A DNA stretch of 33,333 nt from Anaerobranca gottschalkii DSM 13577 (GCF_900111575.1 NZ_FOIF01000021.1:1-33333); one strand, 5' to 3'; positions 1 to 7,982 are shown, counted from the first letter of the stretch. Numbers and translations: made by a program. Notes: generated by a model not told the origin, from the letters alone.

Positions 1-152
1 TAGAAAAAGTTCCCAAGGAAGTAGTGGAATACTTTGATATGATGGATGATGGAGATACATCAATACCACCTAGATTTAGCTGTGAGAGTTGTGGAGCAGA
101 AATGTATCCCAAAGATTATATAGGAGTTCATGGAGAGCACTATAAAATATAA
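1..152 (+). CDS. 3' end of an unrecognised protein with a CxxC motif (partial)
   Basis: The third frame is open from the left edge to a TAA at 150-152, giving the last 49 residues of a protein whose start lies outside the window. The tail is acidic (FDMMDDGD) and then carries one Cys-x2-Cys pair (SCESCGAEMYP), which resembles half of a zinc ribbon, and ends HGEHYKI. I do not recognise the family. A good intrinsic terminator follows 8 bases after the stop, which supports this being the true end of a transcribed gene. The coding reading rests only on the open frame, the codon use and the terminator. Confidence 0.55.
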   Translation, partial: EKVPKEVVEYFDMMDDGDTSIPPRFSCESCGAEMYPKDYIGVHGEHYKI

Positions 153-160
153 ATGAATTT

Positions 161-186
161 AAGCGCGCCGAATGGCGCTTTTTTTA
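161..186 (+). terminator. Rho-independent terminator
   Basis: AAGCGC and GCGCTT form a 6-bp GC-rich stem around an 8-base loop, followed directly by a run of T. It closes the gene at the left edge and isolates it from the phosphate promoter that begins at 183. Confidence 0.8.
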
Positions 187-236
187 CATTATCTTAACAA
201 AACCATCATTTTCTCCTAACAATGATGTTTTATTAT
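183..236 (+). promoter_or_regulatory. PhoP box and promoter of pstS
   Basis: Four hexamers lie on an exact 11-bp period: TTTACA (183), TTAACA (194), ATCATT (205) and CTAACA (216). The PhoP consensus of Bacillus is TT(A/T/C)A(C/T)A repeated every 11 bp, and three of the four units fit it well. A -10 candidate, TATTAT, lies at 231-236, so the array occupies the place of the -35, as expected for an activated promoter. Transcription would start near 243. It is inferred to be switched on by phosphate starvation through PhoP-PhoR, whose genes are not in this window. Confidence 0.8.
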
Positions 237-268
237 AAAGATAACATCAAACAAAGGAGGAACATTGA

Positions 269-1168
269 ATGTTCAAAAAAGGTTTTATTTCAGTAATTAC
301 TATTTTATTAGTTACCTTTTCATTAGTAGGATGTGGAGGTAACGCCGAAAAGTATATTGAAGTTAAAGGTTCAGATACTATGGTAAACTTAGGTCAACAT
401 TGGGCAGAAGCATTTATGGCTAAAAATCCAGAGGTAACTATTTCAGTTACCGGTGGTGGTTCAGGTACAGGTATTGCAGCAATTCAAAATGACAACACCC
501 ATATAGCCCAATCTTCAAGACCAATGACAGAAACAGAAATAGAAAATGCTAAAGCTAATAATGTACAAATTAGTGAATTTATTGTAGGTCAAGATGGTTT
601 GGCAGTAGTAGTAAATGCTAAAAATCCAGTTTCTGATTTAACAATGGCACAACTTAAAGATATTTTTACTGGTAAGATTACCCACTGGTCTGAATTAGGG
701 TGGGAAGAAGGTGGAGAAATAACCCTTTATTCCCGTCAAAGTAATTCCGGAACATATGTGTACTTCTGGCAAACAGTGCTTCACGAGGAAGATTGGGCTC
801 CAGATACAATGTTTATGCCTGGTTCTTCAGCTATCTATGAAGCTGTATCATCCGATGAAAATGGTATTGGTTACTTTGGGGTAGGATATGTAAAAGAAGG
901 TGTAAAAGCTATTAACGTAGCTAGAACTGAGGCAGGTCCATATATCACCCCATTAAAACAAGAAAACATCGATAATGGTATTTATCCAATTGCAAGGCCT
1001 CTATACTTCTATATCAATGGTAAACCTGAAGGTGTTGTCCTTGATTATTTAAAATTTGTATTATCTGAAGAAGGGGAAAAGGTTCTATACGAAGTAGGTT
1101 TTTATGCAATCACCCCAGCATATAAAGAGCAAAACAGAAAAACCTTTGAAAAACTAGGTATAAAGTAA
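269..1168 (+). CDS. pstS: Phosphate ABC transporter, phosphate-binding lipoprotein
   Basis: PstS captures phosphate outside the membrane and hands it to the PstC-PstA channel. The 299-residue product starts with a lipoprotein signal (basic MFKK, hydrophobic stretch, LVGC lipobox with Cys22), so it should be lipid-anchored on the cell surface. The mature part has the class features of PBP-like phosphate binders: IEVKGSDTM near the N-terminus, the GGGSGTGI segment around residue 65, a SSRPMT segment, and SRQSNSGTY later, which together bind the phosphate oxygens. AAAGGAGG lies 8 bases before the ATG. The gene has its own PhoP-box promoter and its own terminator, so it can be made in excess over the membrane subunits, as is usual for binding proteins. 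Confidence 0.95.
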   Translation: MFKKGFISVITILLVTFSLVGCGGNAEKYIEVKGSDTMVNLGQHWAEAFMAKNPEVTISVTGGGSGTGIAAIQNDNTHIAQSSRPMTETEIENAKANNVQISEFIVGQDGLAVVVNAKNPVSDLTMAQLKDIFTGKITHWSELGWEEGGEITLYSRQSNSGTYVYFWQTVLHEEDWAPDTMFMPGSSAIYEAVSSDENGIGYFGVGYVKEGVKAINVARTEAGPYITPLKQENIDNGIYPIARPLYFYINGKPEGVVLDYLKFVLSEEGEKVLYEVGFYAITPAYKEQNRKTFEKLGIK

Positions 1169-1175
1169 CTTTCTC

Positions 1176-1214
1176 AAAAATCTTCCTTTGAACTCCAAAG
1201 GAAGATTTTTTCTG
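1176..1214 (+). terminator. Terminator between pstS and pstC
   Basis: A 15-bp perfect stem (AAAAATCTTCCTTTG at 1176-1190 with its complement at 1196-1210) encloses a 5-base loop and ends in T-rich sequence. It separates pstS from pstCAB-phoU, which has a second PhoP-box promoter just downstream. Confidence 0.85.
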
Positions 1215-1235
1215 TTTTTCATTAGGTATAAAAAA

Positions 1236-1289
1236 TTAACATTAACTTAACATAAGGTTTATTTAATTCTAACAAAGATAAGTTAGTAT
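1236..1289 (+). promoter_or_regulatory. Second PhoP box and promoter, for pstCAB-phoU
   Basis: Hexamers again sit on an exact 11-bp period: TTAACA (1236), TTAACA (1247), TTTATT (1258) and CTAACA (1269). The -10 candidate TAGTAT at 1284-1289 begins 15 bases after the start of the last hexamer, the same geometry as in the pstS promoter. This indicates independent phosphate control of the transporter operon. Confidence 0.8.
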
Positions 1290-1336
1290 TTTAATAGCAA
1301 GACTATATATTACGAAAATAAAGGAGTTGTGAAGGG

Positions 1337-2293
1337 ATGGCTGAGTTAGTAAAAGCCAACAAGAAATGGAAAATAACAGAAGGAAGTAGAACTCAACGTT
1401 GGTCTGAAAAGGTAATTATAGGTGGTCTTACAGTGAGTGGATTATTTGCTGTATTAACAGTATCTTTTGTTTTTGGTTTTTTAGTAAAAATGAGTTTACC
1501 GGCAATACAGCAGGTAGGATTAGTGGAATATTTAACGGGGAAAAGGTGGATGCCTACTTCACCAAACCCTGGCTATGGAGCTTTACCTATGATCTTTGGT
1601 ACTACTATGGTGTCCACTGCTTCTTTATTGATTGCAGTACCTTGGGGAATAGGAACAGCCCTTTATTTATCTGAAGTTGCCCCCAATAAAATTAGGGAAA
1701 TAGTAAAACCATCATTGGAGGTTTTAGCTGGAATTCCTTCAGTAGTTTTTGGCTTTGTAGCTTTAGTTGTAGTTGCACCTAAAATAGCAAATCTTTTTAA
1801 TCTTAGTAATGGTATTACTGCCCTTACTGGTGCGATAATGTTGGGAATTATGGCCCTTCCCACTATAGTTAGTATATCAGAAGATTCTTTGAATTCTGTC
1901 CCCAAAGATTACAGGGATGCTGCCTTAGCTTTAGGTGCTACAAAGTGGCAGACAATGATAAGGGTAACTTTACCTGCAGCTAAATCGGGTATTATTGCTG
2001 CAGTGATGTTAGGTTTCGGTAGAGCTGTTGGGGAGACTATGACAGTTTTAATGGCTACTGGAAACTCATTAGCAATACCTTTAAAAGAAAAATTTGGTAT
2101 TCAATTACCAAACTATTTAACTTCTATTAGGACATTAACAGCAGGTATAGCCATTGATGCCTCCGATGTTCCTTGGGGAAGTTTGCATTATCATTCTTTG
2201 TTTGTTTTGGGAGCGATGTTATTTGTGATAACCTTTGTAGTTAATTTGGTTGCTGATTTAGTTTTGAATAAAGGGCAGAGGAGGGATATCTAA
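1337..2293 (+). CDS. pstC: Phosphate ABC transporter permease PstC
   Basis: PstC is one of the two membrane subunits of the high-affinity phosphate channel. The 318-residue product has about six hydrophobic segments, the first at residues 28-52, and an ABC-permease coupling loop of the EAA type (YRDAALALGATKWQTMIRVTLPAA, around residues 192-215) that contacts the ATPase PstB. Segments such as PWGIGTALYLSEVAP and EVLAGIPSVVFGF are characteristic of PstC. AAAGGAG precedes the ATG. Its stop codon overlaps the start of pstA by one base, so the two are translationally coupled. Confidence 0.95.
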   Translation: MAELVKANKKWKITEGSRTQRWSEKVIIGGLTVSGLFAVLTVSFVFGFLVKMSLPAIQQVGLVEYLTGKRWMPTSPNPGYGALPMIFGTTMVSTASLLIAVPWGIGTALYLSEVAPNKIREIVKPSLEVLAGIPSVVFGFVALVVVAPKIANLFNLSNGITALTGAIMLGIMALPTIVSISEDSLNSVPKDYRDAALALGATKWQTMIRVTLPAAKSGIIAAVMLGFGRAVGETMTVLMATGNSLAIPLKEKFGIQLPNYLTSIRTLTAGIAIDASDVPWGSLHYHSLFVLGAMLFVITFVVNLVADLVLNKGQRRDI

Positions 2294-3159
2294 TGAAACA
2301 AAGATTCCAAAACTTTAAAGTAAGTGAATTTATTGGCTATACTGTTTTGAATTTATTTGCTATCACTTCCGTATTTGTCCTTTTATTTATGGTCTATAAT
2401 ATAGTTTCAAAGGGTTACTCCGCAATAAACTGGACTTTTATTACTCAAATCCCTAGGTCAGGAATGACCCAAGGTGGTATAATGCCAGCTATTGTAGGAA
2501 CTTTATATGTTTCAATATTAACTTTAGTAATAGCAGTTCCATTAGGAGTAGGTGCTGCCATTTATTTAAATGAGTTTTCTAGTCAAGGAAAATTAAATCG
2601 AATTATAAAACTTTGTATTAGAAATATGGCGGGTATTCCTTCTATTGTCTATGGTTTATTTGGTTTAGGTTTGTTTGTAGCAGGTTTAAAGTTAGGGCAC
2701 TCACTGTTGGCTTCAGCCCTTACTTTATCACTGATGACTTACCCAGTAATAGTTACAACAGCGGAAGAAGCATTAAAGGCAGTACCTCAAAGTTTTAGAG
2801 ATGGAGCAATGGCTTTAGGAGCTACCAAATGGCAAGCTATAAGGTATCAAGTATTACCTGCTGCAATACCAGGGATGGCAACAGGAGCTATTTTAGGATT
2901 AGGTCGCGCCGCTGGAGAAACGGCACCAATTATTTTAACAGGAGCTGCTTACTTTTTACCGATTTTGCCTAAAAGTGTAACAGATCAGTTTATGGCACTA
3001 CCTTATCATTTATTTATTTTATCAACACAGCATTCTAAGATTTTAGAAGTCAGACATTTGGCTTATGGTACAGCATTGGTCTTATTAACGTTGGTATTAT
3101 TGTTAAATACAACAGCTATTGGCTTAAGAATATATTATCGTAAGACTAAAAAATGGTAA
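2293..3159 (+). CDS. pstA: Phosphate ABC transporter permease PstA
   Basis: PstA is the second channel subunit and pairs with PstC. The 288-residue protein has about six membrane segments, a periplasmic-side loop with PRSGMTQGGI, and the coupling loop FRDGAMALGATKWQAIRYQVLPAA (near residues 175-198), closely parallel to that in PstC. RNMAGIPSIVYGLFG is a family hallmark. The ATG at 2293 shares its A with the pstC stop codon, and GGGCAGAGGAGG lies just upstream. The last residues are basic (YYRKTKKW), fitting a cytosolic C-terminus. Confidence 0.95.
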   Translation: MKQRFQNFKVSEFIGYTVLNLFAITSVFVLLFMVYNIVSKGYSAINWTFITQIPRSGMTQGGIMPAIVGTLYVSILTLVIAVPLGVGAAIYLNEFSSQGKLNRIIKLCIRNMAGIPSIVYGLFGLGLFVAGLKLGHSLLASALTLSLMTYPVIVTTAEEALKAVPQSFRDGAMALGATKWQAIRYQVLPAAIPGMATGAILGLGRAAGETAPIILTGAAYFLPILPKSVTDQFMALPYHLFILSTQHSKILEVRHLAYGTALVLLTLVLLLNTTAIGLRIYYRKTKKW

Positions 3160-3174
3160 AAGGAGGAGAAAAAA

Positions 3175-3936
3175 ATGACAAAACAAACTGTATATAGTGC
3201 CCGTAACCTTGAAATATATTATGGTAAAGATCAGATAATAAAAGGTGTTGATATAGATATAGAAGAAAATGAAGTTACAGCAATAATTGGACCATCTGGT
3301 TGTGGTAAATCGACTTTCTTAAAAACCTTAAACAGGATGATTGATACTATTTCTAACTCTAAAGTTTTAGGTGAAATAAGTTATAGAGGGCAAAATATTT
3401 ACGATGAAAAAACAAATGTTGTAACATTAAGGCAACATGTTGGTATGGTATTTCAAAAACCAAATCCTTTCCCTAAATCTATCTATGAAAATATTGCCTT
3501 TGGTCCCAAAATTCACGGAATTAGGGATAAAAAGAAATTAGATGAAATTGTAGAAAAGAGTTTAAGGGCAGCGGCATTATGGGATGAAGTAAAGGATAAG
3601 TTAAATACCTCTGCTTTTTCCCTATCAGGAGGTCAACAGCAAAGGCTATGTATCGCCAGAGCTTTAGCAGTGGAACCAGATGTCCTTTTAATGGATGAAC
3701 CTTGTTCAGCATTAGACCCTATAGCTACTGCTAGGATAGAAGATTTGATTATAGGACTTAAGGAAAAGTATACAATTATTATTGTTACCCATAATATGCA
3801 ACAGGCAGCGAGGATCTCGCAAAAAACCGCTTTTTTCTTAAATGGTCATATAATAGAGTATGGAGATACAGCCCAAATCTTTACTAAACCTAAAAACTCT
3901 AAAACAGAAGATTATATAACCGGTAGATTCGGTTAA
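3175..3936 (+). CDS. pstB: Phosphate ABC transporter ATP-binding protein PstB
   Basis: PstB hydrolyses ATP to drive phosphate import through PstC-PstA. The 253-residue protein is the usual family length. Visible motifs are Walker A GPSGCGKS (residues 39-46), a Q-loop in [10 protein letters not shown] (91-100), the signature LSGGQQQR (150-157), Walker B LLMDE (171-175) and the H-loop [32 protein letters not shown] is typical of PstB rather than other importers. AAAGGAGGAG lies before the ATG, 15 bases after pstA. phoU follows after an 18-base gap. Confidence 0.97.
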   Translation: MTKQTVYSARNLEIYYGKDQIIKGVDIDIEENEVTAIIGPSGCGKSTFLKTLNRMIDTISNSKVLGEISYRGQNIYDEKTNVVTLRQHVGMVFQKPNPFPKSIYENIAFGPKIHGIRDKKKLDEIVEKSLRAAALWDEVKDKLNTSAFSLSGGQQQRLCIARALAVEPDVLLMDEPCSALDPIATARIEDLIIGLKEKYTIIIVTHNMQQAARISQKTAFFLNGHIIEYGDTAQIFTKPKNSKTEDYITGRFG

Positions 3937-3954
3937 GATAAAGGAGGATTTAAA

Positions 3955-4614
3955 ATGGGACCAAGACAAAGTTTTCACGATAATTTGAATAATTTAGTAA
4001 CAGATTTGTTAATAATGGGTGATTTAGTGGAACAAAGTATTCAAAAATCAGTTACAGCTTTAAAAAATCAAGATTTACAATTGGCAAATGAAGTCATAGA
4101 ACAAGAACTAATAATTGATGAAATGGAACTAAAGATAGAAGATAAATGTTTAAAGTTAATTGCAATGCAGCAACCTATGGCTAAAGATTTAAGGAAAATA
4201 GCTACTGGACTAAAAATAATTACTGATTTAGAAAGGATAGCTGACCATGCCCATGACATAGCTAAGGTAGCCATAAGATTAGGGAGTGAACCTTTAATCA
4301 AACCATTGGTAGATATTCCTAGGATGGCAGAAAAGGTACAACTTATGGTTAAAAAAGCATTAGATGCCTTTGTGCAAGAAAATATAGACCTTGCCTTAGA
4401 AGTATGCAAAGATGATGATGAAGTAGATAGTTTACACAACCAAATTTTTAGAGAACTATTAACCTATATGATGGAAGATCCTAAAAACATTTCTCAAGGA
4501 ACTCAACTTCTTTTTGTCAGTAGCTACCTAGAAAGAATAGGTGACCATGCTACCAACTTGGGAGAATGGTTAATTTATATGGTTACAGGGGAACGGAAAG
4601 AATTAAATGATTAA
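3955..4614 (+). CDS. phoU: Phosphate signalling and transport regulator PhoU
   Basis: PhoU is a cytosolic all-helical protein that restrains phosphate uptake and the PhoR kinase when phosphate is plentiful. The 219-residue product has two tandem PhoU domains. Each carries the metal-binding type motif: ATGLKIITDLERIADHAHDIA (near residues 82-102) and VSSYLERIGDHATNLGEW (near residues 188-205). It is the last gene of the pst operon, 18 bases after pstB with AAAGGAGG upstream, and a hairpin follows its stop. The family role in Firmicutes is known mainly by analogy with E. coli. Confidence 0.95.
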   Translation: MGPRQSFHDNLNNLVTDLLIMGDLVEQSIQKSVTALKNQDLQLANEVIEQELIIDEMELKIEDKCLKLIAMQQPMAKDLRKIATGLKIITDLERIADHAHDIAKVAIRLGSEPLIKPLVDIPRMAEKVQLMVKKALDAFVQENIDLALEVCKDDDEVDSLHNQIFRELLTYMMEDPKNISQGTQLLFVSSYLERIGDHATNLGEWLIYMVTGERKELND

Positions 4615-4622
4615 CACACAAA

Positions 4623-4664
4623 TAAAAGCAAGTTTATTGGTGAAAACTGATAAACTTGCTTTTA
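4623..4664 (+). terminator. Terminator after phoU
   Basis: A 15-bp perfect inverted repeat (TAAAAGCAAGTTTAT at 4623-4637 and its complement at 4650-4664) encloses a 12-base loop. The T-run is short and lies inside the right arm (TTTTAATTT), so it may also work in the reverse direction. It ends the pst operon immediately before the next promoter. Confidence 0.7.
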
Positions 4665-4666
4665 AT

Positions 4667-4720
4667 TTGACAAAAATAAATTAATAATTTATAATTGAAA
4701 ATAAAAATCATTTTCAATTA
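4667..4720 (+). promoter_or_regulatory. Consensus promoter covered by a Fur-type operator
   Basis: TTGACA (4667-4672), a 17-base spacer and TATAAT (4690-4695) make a perfect housekeeping promoter. An 11-bp perfect inverted repeat, TAATTGAAAAT (4692-4702) and ATTTTCAATTA (4710-4720), overlaps the -10 and the start point. The core GAAAATAAAAATCATTTTC (4697-4715) matches the classical 19-bp Fur box at 15 of 19 positions. The site is placed to block RNA polymerase, so iron-dependent repression by Fur is inferred. Another metalloregulator with a similar palindrome is possible. Confidence 0.75.
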
Positions 4721-4731
4721 GGAGGGATAAA

Positions 4732-5046
4732 ATGTCAGTTTTATTAATTGGTGGAGATAGGTTAGGTAAAATACCTGAAAATCTAAAAAAAATTGGATAT
4801 ACTACAATAAAACATATATCTGGTAGAAAATACAATAATAACTCTTTAAGCTTTGTTAATAAATATGATACCGTTATAGTTTTTACTGATTACATAAATC
4901 ATAATTTAATGTTCAATTTAAAAAAAAGTGTAAAAAAGGAAGAAATTAAAATTATATACTGTAGAAGGTCTTGGTGCCATATTAAAGAACTGTTGGATTG
5001 TAATAATTGTCAGGGTTGTGAACAAAGTAAAATGTTGTTATTATAA
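4732..5046 (+). CDS. DUF2325 small Cys-rich protein
   Basis: A 104-residue protein of the DUF2325 family, recognisable from MSVLLIGGDRLG at the start, HISGRK near residue 28, VIVFTDYINH in the middle and a Cys-rich end. Cysteines lie at 77, 82, 90, 93 and 96, enough for a metal or Fe-S site. No biochemical function is established for the family as far as I know. The Fur-type operator over its promoter suggests a role in iron limitation or metal handling. The ATG is preceded by TTAGGAGGG at 4718-4726. queG follows 36 bases downstream without an obvious terminator, so the two are probably co-transcribed. Confidence 0.8.
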   Translation: MSVLLIGGDRLGKIPENLKKIGYTTIKHISGRKYNNNSLSFVNKYDTVIVFTDYINHNLMFNLKKSVKKEEIKIIYCRRSWCHIKELLDCNNCQGCEQSKMLLL

Positions 5047-5082
5047 ATAGTAGATAAGAAATTGATGGAAAAGGTGGGTAAA

Positions 5083-6021
5083 ATGCTTAAAGAAAAAATT
5101 AGGGAAAAAGGAAAGGAATTAGGATTCAGCCAAGTAGGCTTTACCCATTCTTTACCTTTTGAGGAATATAAATTTGTTTTAGAAAAACTTAAAAAGATAA
5201 ATAATTACCCTCCCTTTGTTTCAGAAGATATAAATTTAAGAACTGATCCAAAGTTAATAATGGAGAATTGTAAAACAATTATAGCTGTTGCCTTTCCATA
5301 TGTTAACAATGTTAAATTATCTTTATTACATCCACCAGCAGAGGATGAAGGTTACATTTCCCCAAGCGCATGGGGGTTGGATTATCATATTTTAGTCAAA
5401 GATAAAATGGAGGAATTAGTTCAATTTATTGATCGAGAAACAAAGGGAAGATATCAATTTATGAGCTTTGTTGATACAGGACATCTATCTGATAGGGAAA
5501 TTGCCAAAAGGGCGGGGATAGGTTTTGTAGGAAAAAATTCTAGTTTAATTACTAAAGAAATGGGTTCTTTTGTTTGGTTAGGACATATTTTAACAGATTT
5601 AGAATTAGCACCAGATTCTGTAATGAACAACTTAGATTGTGGTCATTGTAATCTATGTATACAAAGCTGTCCTACAAATGCTATAAAGGAAGACGGGTTT
5701 ATCGATTATTCCAAATGTCTTGCCAATGTACTGGTACAAAAGGGCGAATTATCTTTAGAGATTAGAGAAAAGATGAATAAAAGAATATATGGATGTGATA
5801 CATGTCAATTGGTTTGTCCTAAAAATATGGAAGTACTGAAAAAACATAGTCCTTCATATGCTTCCCTTGGTTGGATAAAATTACGGGAATTACTTGAGTT
5901 ATCTAACAAATCTTTTAAAAGTAAATATGGAAATACTGCTTTTAGTTGGCGGGGTAAGGGAGTTTTATCCCGTAATGCTAAAGTAATTATAGAAAAAAAT
6001 AGCAAAACAGTCGAAAAATAA
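5083..6021 (+). CDS. queG: Epoxyqueuosine reductase
   Basis: QueG carries out the last step of queuosine synthesis, reducing epoxyqueuosine in tRNA with cobalamin and two 4Fe-4S clusters. The 312-residue product has the catalytic-region motif VDTGHLSDREIAKRAG (Asp131), then GFVGKNSSLI, and a ferredoxin-like part with C186-x2-C189-x2-C192-x3-C196-P and C238-x2-C241-x3-C245-P. It is shorter than the Bacillus protein (about 386 residues), lacking the C-terminal repeat region, as in many clostridia. I chose ATG 5083 because AAGGTGGG lies just ahead of it; TTG 5062 and ATG 5065 are in frame but have poor ribosome sites. The enzyme needs iron and B12, which fits control by the upstream Fur-type site. 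Confidence 0.92.
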   Translation: MLKEKIREKGKELGFSQVGFTHSLPFEEYKFVLEKLKKINNYPPFVSEDINLRTDPKLIMENCKTIIAVAFPYVNNVKLSLLHPPAEDEGYISPSAWGLDYHILVKDKMEELVQFIDRETKGRYQFMSFVDTGHLSDREIAKRAGIGFVGKNSSLITKEMGSFVWLGHILTDLELAPDSVMNNLDCGHCNLCIQSCPTNAIKEDGFIDYSKCLANVLVQKGELSLEIREKMNKRIYGCDTCQLVCPKNMEVLKKHSPSYASLGWIKLRELLELSNKSFKSKYGNTAFSWRGKGVLSRNAKVIIEKNSKTVEK

Positions 6022-6027
6022 ATTAGG

Positions 6028-6072
6028 CATATTAAACAGATATCTAAATGATAATGTTTAATATGTTTTTTT
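6028..6072 (+). terminator. Rho-independent terminator after queG
   Basis: CATATTAAACA (6028-6038) and TGTTTAATATG (6055-6065) form an 11-bp stem followed by seven T. It ends the DUF2325-queG unit and lies upstream of the next gene's promoter. Confidence 0.85.
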
Positions 6073-6114
6073 ATTTAATTTTAAAAAAATTTTACATAAA
6101 AATTAAATATCAAA

Positions 6115-6143
6115 AAAGGATATTTACTTTTTTTATAGAATAT
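6115..6143 (+). promoter_or_regulatory. Sigma-H-type promoter of the polymerase-mosaic gene
   Basis: AAAGGATAT (6115-6123), 11 bases, then ATAGAATAT (6135-6143). This fits the Bacillus sigma-H consensus RnAGGAwWW-N11/12-RnnGAATww at every defined position. The start point would be near 6150, leaving a leader of about 48 bases before the TTG start at 6198. Two more such promoters occur in the window (near 9560 minus and 12270 plus). Confidence 0.65.
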
Positions 6144-6197
6144 ATTATTGAGTTAAAAAAATCAGAAAAATTTTGGAAAGGGCAGGGGGGACTTCCT

Positions 6198-7982
6198 TTG
6201 AACAAGAAACAACTACCACCACACTTGGCAAATAAAAGGGTAGAGGAAATGCAATTATCTGCTAGGGCCCGCAAAGTCTTAAAAGAATTAAATATTACTA
6301 CCTTTGGACAACTCTATGAAACAGATGAAGAAATTCTAGCAAAGGCTTCTAATTGTGGAAAAGCAACTCTAAAGGAAATTAAAAATTTAATTTTTACTGA
6401 AATATCTGTAGTAGAAAAATATAACAAAAAAACCAGTATTACTAAATTATCTTTTTCATCTAGGGCAGAAAATTGTCTATTAGGAGAAGGGATTAGCACA
6501 GTAGAAAGGTTAATTAATACTTCAATACCTAAACTTTTAGAAATAAAGAATCTTGGTGGCAAATCATTAGAAGAAGTAGTTGTTAAGATAAAGGAATTTA
6601 AAGAACAATATCCTTACGCAAAGAGCTGGCAGAATGTTTATTGGGGTGTAGAGGTTTCAGATCAAGGGATGATGACGACATTAGGAAATATTATAATTAA
6701 CTATCCTATAGATTTCTTACCAATTGAGGAGTTAGTCCTTATTTTGAAAAAAAAGGGAGTAAATAATATTAAAGAATTATTAAGATTAGATGAAGGGGAG
6801 TTATTTTTAAATTATAAAGGTAGAATTTTTGATCGCCTTTATAAATACAATAACAAGTTGATGGAACAAACGGCGGGAGCAGCATATTGTGAAAAAATAT
6901 TGACATATAATCAACTACCGGTGGCTTTGGATTTTATAAGGGAAAAAATAGTAGCTAAAGATTCTAAAACTTGGACGGAAAATATATTTAAAGGCCTTTC
7001 TTCTAGAGAAAAGGAAATAATACAAAAATACTATGGTTTTATGGGAGATAGATTAACTTTACAAGAAATAGGAGATCAATATGGTTTAACCAGAGCTAGA
7101 ATCCAACAAATTGTTAAAAAGATTAAAGGCAAAATACTAAGTAATATTTATTTTGAAAATTCCATAATTCTAATGTGGTTCCATACCTTTGGTCTGCTTC
7201 AAGGAGGAGTTTTTTTACAGGAAATTTTTCAAAAAGAATTCAACACTTATTATAAAGACCCAAGTATCGACAATAATGCCTTAAGTGAAATGTTATTGGA
7301 TATTGACCCTATGTTTGAAAATCTCACATATAATGTTTGGGGTATGACCGTATTGCCTATAGAACATTATCAAAAAGTTATTGAGGAAGGAGTTCAAATC
7401 CTGCAAAAAGGTCCTTTAGATGAAAAGGATTTATTAAAAGAGTTAAAACAACGGCCTTTATATTTTTCAATTAAAAGTAGACAAGAATATGTAAAGGGAG
7501 TACTAGAAAACTTTATTCCAGCTTGTTTAGCTTCAGCACAAAATCTCGCTTTAAATCCGATGGGTAATTATACTTTAGAAGTAAAAGAAGGAACTAAAGT
7601 ACAAAGTATTATTAATGTTTTAAGGGAAGAAGGAAAACCATTACATTATAATGTAATTTTAGAAAGGATAAACAAAAAAGGTGAAAGTAACATTACAGTA
7701 CAATATGCAAGGGCTATTTTAGCAAACCATAAACAAATTTTTGCTAGGGTAGGTAGAGGAACATATGGGCTAGTGGAATGGGGGATCAAAGAATATAAAC
7801 ACATATCTGATTATATTTACGATATTTTAACTAGATACAACAAACCCCTTTATTATAAGGAAATTTGTAAAATAGTAAATAGCACTCACTATACTAAACA
7901 TCAGACAATTTATAATGCATTAACACAAGATGAAAGGTTTAAAAGAACTAAAACAGGCTATTATACCATCAATAAAAGTTAG
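6198..7982 (+). CDS. Regulator built from alpha-CTD-like, sigma region 4 and HARE-HTH domains
   Basis: A 594-residue cytosolic protein that looks like a mosaic of RNA polymerase accessory parts. Residues 16-66 and 80-135 each resemble the helix-hairpin-helix C-terminal domain of the alpha subunit (LSARARKVLKELNITTFGQL; LLEIKNLGGKSLEE). A further similar stretch may lie at 173-202. Residues 264-315 are a sigma-70 region 4 helix-turn-helix (LSSREKEIIQKYYG, LTLQEIGDQYGLTRARIQQI). Residues 466-530 and 534-593 are two HARE-HTH winged helices of the type found in the delta subunit RpoE. It has no sigma region 2, so it is probably not a free-standing sigma factor. The TTG at 6198 is chosen because GGGGGG lies 7 bases upstream; the frame is open further up to 6048, but that stretch overlaps the queG terminator and the sigma-H-type promoter. 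Function is inferred: binding promoter DNA or polymerase. Confidence 0.8.
   Translation: MNKKQLPPHLANKRVEEMQLSARARKVLKELNITTFGQLYETDEEILAKASNCGKATLKEIKNLIFTEISVVEKYNKKTSITKLSFSSRAENCLLGEGISTVERLINTSIPKLLEIKNLGGKSLEEVVVKIKEFKEQYPYAKSWQNVYWGVEVSDQGMMTTLGNIIINYPIDFLPIEELVLILKKKGVNNIKELLRLDEGELFLNYKGRIFDRLYKYNNKLMEQTAGAAYCEKILTYNQLPVALDFIREKIVAKDSKTWTENIFKGLSSREKEIIQKYYGFMGDRLTLQEIGDQYGLTRARIQQIVKKIKGKILSNIYFENSIILMWFHTFGLLQGGVFLQEIFQKEFNTYYKDPSIDNNALSEMLLDIDPMFENLTYNVWGMTVLPIEHYQKVIEEGVQILQKGPLDEKDLLKELKQRPLYFSIKSRQEYVKGVLENFIPACLASAQNLALNPMGNYTLEVKEGTKVQSIINVLREEGKPLHYNVILERINKKGESNITVQYARAILANHKQIFARVGRGTYGLVEWGIKEYKHISDYIYDILTRYNKPLYYKEICKIVNSTHYTKHQTIYNALTQDERFKRTKTGYYTINKS

Noticed and set aside
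4068-4439. A 123-codon open frame antisense to phoU
   Set aside because: It lies wholly inside phoU in the opposite strand, is Ser/Ile-rich as expected from reverse reading of a helical protein, and has no ribosome site of its own.
6048-6197. Upstream extension of the polymerase-mosaic gene to ATG 6048
   Set aside because: This ATG lies inside the queG terminator hairpin, and the stretch contains the sigma-H-type promoter. It encodes low-complexity Phe/Ile/Lys-rich sequence and has no ribosome site. TTG 6198 does.
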